This document shows positions 33,691 through 36,878 of a DNA stretch of 36,878 nt, one piece after another. The notes beneath the pieces are model-generated. The model made no database searches and was not told where the DNA came from. It worked only from the letters and a program-made list of their open reading frames with translations. Origin of the DNA: Streptomyces adustus. Lineage in GTDB: Bacteria; Actinomycetota; Actinomycetes; Streptomycetales; Streptomycetaceae. A program made the position numbers and the translations under genes. How positions within the stretch are numbered: the first letter of the stretch is position 1; every line of letters begins with the position of its first letter. The stretch spans positions 1 through 36,878 of the forward strand of contig NZ_VJZD01000077.1 in NCBI RefSeq assembly GCF_009377175.1. Direction: 5' to 3'.

Positions 33691-35979
33691 ATGAACATTT
33701 CGAGAAAGAGCCAACTGTTCGCAGTGGTCGGGGCCTTGGCGGCCTCGCTGGCCATGTCCACGGGCACCGCGTCGGCCGGCGTGCCCGCAGGGGCCGCTGA
33801 CCGCGCGGCGACCGCGCAGACCTTCAGCATCACCGCCGACGACCAGCAGAACCAGTTCGTCCAGGCCGTCGGCACCCCCAACGCGACGGTGATGATCGCG
33901 GGAACGGTGAATCTCAACCTGAGCGGCCTTTCGGCCATACCCGTGGCGCCCGGGGTCCGTATCATCGGCGACCGCACGGTCGTCGCGCGAGGGCCGCGCG
34001 TCTTCACGACGACGTTCCCGCGCACGCTGTTCACGATCGGCGACAGCAACGGCGGCACCGCGGACAACGTACGGATCAGCGGGATCAGGTTCGACGGCGG
34101 CGCCCCGATGGACCCCGCCGCGTCGGTGGGCACCACGGACGCCAACGGGATCGACATCTGGTCCAGCCAGAACGTGGAGATCGACCACAGCGAGTTCGCC
34201 CGGTGGCGCGGCGCGGCGATCAACCTGCAGGATCCGGGCAACCGGATCAACCGCGCCAACGCGGACACGGTGTGGGTGCACGACAACTACATCCATGACA
34301 ACCAGCACCCCACCATGGACGGCATCGAGGACGCGTTCGGCAACCACCATGGTGCCGGCTACGGGGTCGCCCTGAACAACGGCGCCTACGCGCTGATCGA
34401 GAAGAACGAGTTCCAGGCCAACCGTCACTCGGTCGCCGGTGACGGCCGGCCCGGCACCGGGTACCTGGTGTACCGCAACCTCATGGAGTCGCCCGGGCTC
34501 GGCTTCTCCCTGCTGGGCTGGGACCACTACGAGCACCTCATCGACATGCACGGCCGTGGGGACTGCTCCAACTACCAGTGCGGGCCGGCCGGCGAGTACG
34601 CCGACATCGCCTACAACTCCTTCCCGTCCACCAACTCGACCGAGATCAAGCTGCGCGGCACTCCCACCGACGGCTTCAACGTCGAGAACAACGTCTTCGC
34701 CCACACCGTCAGGTGGTCGACGACGTTCACCAACGGCGCCCTGGATCAGACCGAGAGCGGTCTGCACGACAACGGCGGCAACATCCTGGGCGCGAACCGG
34801 GACAACCAGCGCACCTGCGACTTCGACGGCGACGGCGTCACCGACCCCTTCATGACCACGGGCCTGACCTGGTGGTACGCCACCAGCGCCGGCGACCAGC
34901 ACTGGGTGTACCTCAACCAGTCGAACGAGCGTATCGCCGACCTCCGGTTCCGCGACGTCAACGGCGACGGCCTGTGCGACGCCACCTCGGTCAACACCGG
35001 CAAGGTCTATTACACCCACGGGCAGACCGAAGACTCGGTACGTCCCAGCAACGGAATGCCCGTGGTCACCCCCGTCCCCGGTTCCTCGGTCGCCATGGCC
35101 TCCCAGAACGAGACGGACGCGACGAAGGGGGTCCAGGCGTTCACCGTCGACGCGCAGGGCGGGCTCTACACCACCCACATCGTCCCGGGGCAGCCGGCCC
35201 CGGACTGGACTCCTGAGTACGACACCCCGGCCCGGCTGACGTCCGTGGCGGCGGCGACCAACGCCGACGGGCGGATCGAGTTGTTCGCGCTCGACCGGAA
35301 CGGGCTGATCTACTCGCGCACGCAGACGAGTCCCGGTTCGAGCACGTGGTCGGCGTGGAGGACCCTCGACGGGATTCTCAATTCGATCTCCGTGGCGCGC
35401 AATCAGAACGGAACCCTCCAGATCTTCGGCACCAACTCCGCCGGTACGATCTGGACCCGCTCCCAGCAGCAGCCGTCGGTCGACAACTGGAACGGCTGGC
35501 AGCAGATGGACGGCCTCCTGAACAAGATCGTCGCGGGAACCCACGCGGACGGGACGATCGAGATCGACGGCTTCAACTTCAACGGCACCCCGTTCCACCG
35601 CAGACAGACCACCGTCAACGCCACCAGCCCCGGGTCCGGCTGGTCGCCCTGGGCCCAGATGTTCACGAATCAGGGCGTGCTCACGGACATCTCCATAGCC
35701 CCCACCTATTACCAGGAGTTCGCGTTCTTCGGTGTCGTCGGTGGCGCGGCGTACCAGAACACCGAGGTGTCTTGGGGTGCCTACAACACGGGCGGGTGGC
35801 ACGCCCTCCCGTACGGCAGCGGCATCCACAACGTCGCCGCGCAGCGGTGCGGCACCGACGTCCTCCTGATCGGTGTCACTGCCGACGGGAAGACCGAGAT
35901 CAACCAGATCGGGGGCGGGTTCATCGGTGGTGATTACGGGTGGAGCCTGATCAACGGTGCCACGGCGCGTGCCACCTGA
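33691..35979 (+). CDS. Secreted beta-helix protein with C-terminal propeller
   Basis: A 762-residue secreted protein. The signal peptide (about 1-29) ends in TASAG. Residues about 40-370 form a right-handed parallel beta-helix of pectate-lyase type, seen in repeated N-V-x-I-x-x-x-x-F units (VRISGIRFDGG, VEIDHSEFARW, VWVHDNYIHDNQH, ALIEKNEFQANRH, FNVENNVFAHT). Two FG-GAP/Ca-binding loops follow near 375-430 (DFDGDGVTDP, DVNGDGLCD). From about 465 there are six repeats of roughly 47 residues with the G-x-L/I-x-x-F-x-x-x-x-x-G-x-I-x-x-R pattern, suggesting a lectin-like propeller. It probably cleaves or binds a polysaccharide; I could not assign catalytic Asp/Lys/Arg residues with certainty. ATG 33691 was chosen for the signal peptide; upstream codons are not coding. 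Confidence 0.82.
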   Translation: MNISRKSQLFAVVGALAASLAMSTGTASAGVPAGAADRAATAQTFSITADDQQNQFVQAVGTPNATVMIAGTVNLNLSGLSAIPVAPGVRIIGDRTVVARGPRVFTTTFPRTLFTIGDSNGGTADNVRISGIRFDGGAPMDPAASVGTTDANGIDIWSSQNVEIDHSEFARWRGAAINLQDPGNRINRANADTVWVHDNYIHDNQHPTMDGIEDAFGNHHGAGYGVALNNGAYALIEKNEFQANRHSVAGDGRPGTGYLVYRNLMESPGLGFSLLGWDHYEHLIDMHGRGDCSNYQCGPAGEYADIAYNSFPSTNSTEIKLRGTPTDGFNVENNVFAHTVRWSTTFTNGALDQTESGLHDNGGNILGANRDNQRTCDFDGDGVTDPFMTTGLTWWYATSAGDQHWVYLNQSNERIADLRFRDVNGDGLCDATSVNTGKVYYTHGQTEDSVRPSNGMPVVTPVPGSSVAMASQNETDATKGVQAFTVDAQGGLYTTHIVPGQPAPDWTPEYDTPARLTSVAAATNADGRIELFALDRNGLIYSRTQTSPGSSTWSAWRTLDGILNSISVARNQNGTLQIFGTNSAGTIWTRSQQQPSVDNWNGWQQMDGLLNKIVAGTHADGTIEIDGFNFNGTPFHRRQTTVNATSPGSGWSPWAQMFTNQGVLTDISIAPTYYQEFAFFGVVGGAAYQNTEVSWGAYNTGGWHALPYGSGIHNVAAQRCGTDVLLIGVTADGKTEINQIGGGFIGGDYGWSLINGATARAT

Positions 35980-36056
35980 TCCGCGTACTCCGGTCAACGG
36001 TGGATCTGCCGATCGAGGAGAGACACCAAGTGAGTGAGGAGCCGTTGCTCTGTGGT

Positions 36057-36848
36057 TCATGGTGACCGTGAGTTCGAGGTCGTCGATTCGGCCGGGTGAC
36101 CCCCTGGCCGGCTGAGCACGGAACCGAGGCCTCCCGTAGCTCGTGGGTGTCGCATCCAGCGGCGGGGCAGGACGACGAACCCGACCGCGTTCTTCGGCCG
36201 GCTGACGGTCTTCAGCGTCAGGTTCAGGTACTTCTTCGCCCAGTCGACAAGCTGTCCGGCGTAGGCGGAATCGGCCCAGACGATCGTGATCGCGGGGTGC
36301 ATGAGCCGCAGCCTGAACAGGACTTCCTTCGCCGCGTCGCGGTCGGTCATGTCGGCCGGCGTGACCATGACGAACAGCGGCAGGCTCTTGGTATCCACCA
36401 CCAGGTGCCGCTTCCGGCCGTTGATCTAATGGGCGGTAGCTGAGGTCTTCTTCGCTGCGTCATAGCCGCGCGAGTCCTTGCCGACGGTCTCGGCAGCCTT
36501 GACGGACTGGGAGTCGATGATGGTGGCGACCGCTCCAGGGGAGCGGCCCATGTCCCGGCGGACGCGTTTGCGGAGCTGGTCACGGATCTGCCCGATCACC
36601 CCGGCGGCGGCCCAGCGGGCCACGGCGTTGTAGCAGGTCCGCCAGGGCGGATAGTCCTTGGGCAGGGCCCGCCACTTGCAGCCGGTGTCGACGACGTGCC
36701 GAATTGCGTCCACGATCTCGTGCCGCGGGTGCTTCTCCGGCCGCCCGCCGCGAGGGGTCTCGCAGGCTGGGATCGGCAGGAGCGGTTCGATCAATGCCCA
36801 CTCGTCGTCGTAGGTGTCCGAGGGGTAGCAGCGGCGCCGGGCCAACAT
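36057..36848 (-). pseudogene. IS5-family transposase with nonsense codon and altered tail
   Basis: From 36848: PSDTYDDEWALIEPLLPIPA, DAIRHVVDTGCKWRALPKDY and TIIDSQSVKAAETVGKDSRG (first Asp in IDSQS), then KKTSATAH. A TAG at about 36426 interrupts it, and the same frame goes on as INGRKRHLVVDTKSLPLFVM, IVWADSAYAGQLVDWAKKYL (second Asp) and FVVLPRRW. After that the expected VVERS stretch with the catalytic Glu is replaced by unrelated sequence to the stop at 36057. One stop plus a 3' truncation make it non-functional. Confidence 0.8.
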
Positions 36849-36878
36849 CCCCTCCCTTCATGAGGGTGGGGGCCGGCC

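Noticed and set aside
33661..36060. 799-codon open frame antisense to the beta-helix protein
   Set aside because: Its Val/Asp/Gly/Arg-biased composition mirrors the complement of the sense gene; no start signal or motif.
1..36878. CRISPR array, tRNA or rRNA genes, telomere
   Set aside because: I saw no regularly spaced repeats, cloverleaf candidates or rRNA segments, and the window ends show no telomeric palindrome series.

Overview
The window looks like a high-GC actinomycete chromosome, most likely Streptomyces and from an accessory (perhaps chromosome-arm) region. The grounds are strong G/C bias at third codon positions, a complete conservon operon, an SsgA-like sporulation protein, large secreted subtilases and many actinomycete-type insertion sequences (IS). 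No tRNA, rRNA or CRISPR array was seen.

Layout. 1-2600: a MarR regulator with a palindromic operator candidate, an orphan LuxR-type regulator with a degenerate receiver, and an IS1380 remnant. 2613-3908: a small secreted protein behind a structured leader, then an apparently intact IS5-type element with a TA target duplication. 4704-10334 (minus strand): a conservon of six genes with overlapping or close ends: cvnA (sensor-kinase-like), cvnB (roadblock), cvnC (DUF742), cvnD (GTPase), a CYP157-like P450 without the ExxR motif, and a canonical CYP154-like P450. 10747-13233: an IS graveyard (IS256, truncated tyrosine integrase, IS21, IS3 and IS5 pieces). 13491-17210 and 24691-28401: two full-length paralogous S8 proteases of about 1240 aa. 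Between them lie an ISL3 element with a nonsense codon, an uncharacterised gene, a DUF4352-like lipoprotein, a Ku C-terminal scrap, a frameshifted HTH regulator with a TPR partner, and a 35-codon glycosyltransferase stub. 28415-36878: more IS debris, an SsgA-like protein, two further small secreted proteins, and a secreted beta-helix/propeller protein.

How the parts may work together. The conservon is a coherent signalling and redox operon of known type. The rest is dominated by secretion: two giant subtilases, three small secreted Cys-containing proteins and a carbohydrate-directed beta-helix protein, separated by IS scars. The most novel signal is the small-protein family. The copies at 2613-3005 and 32065-32445 are clear homologues, with lower-GC codon use than their surroundings. 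Each is preceded by a 5' leader that can fold so that the Shine-Dalgarno (SD) sequence is paired with an upstream segment. A functional link between these small proteins and the two subtilases is only an inference from proximity.
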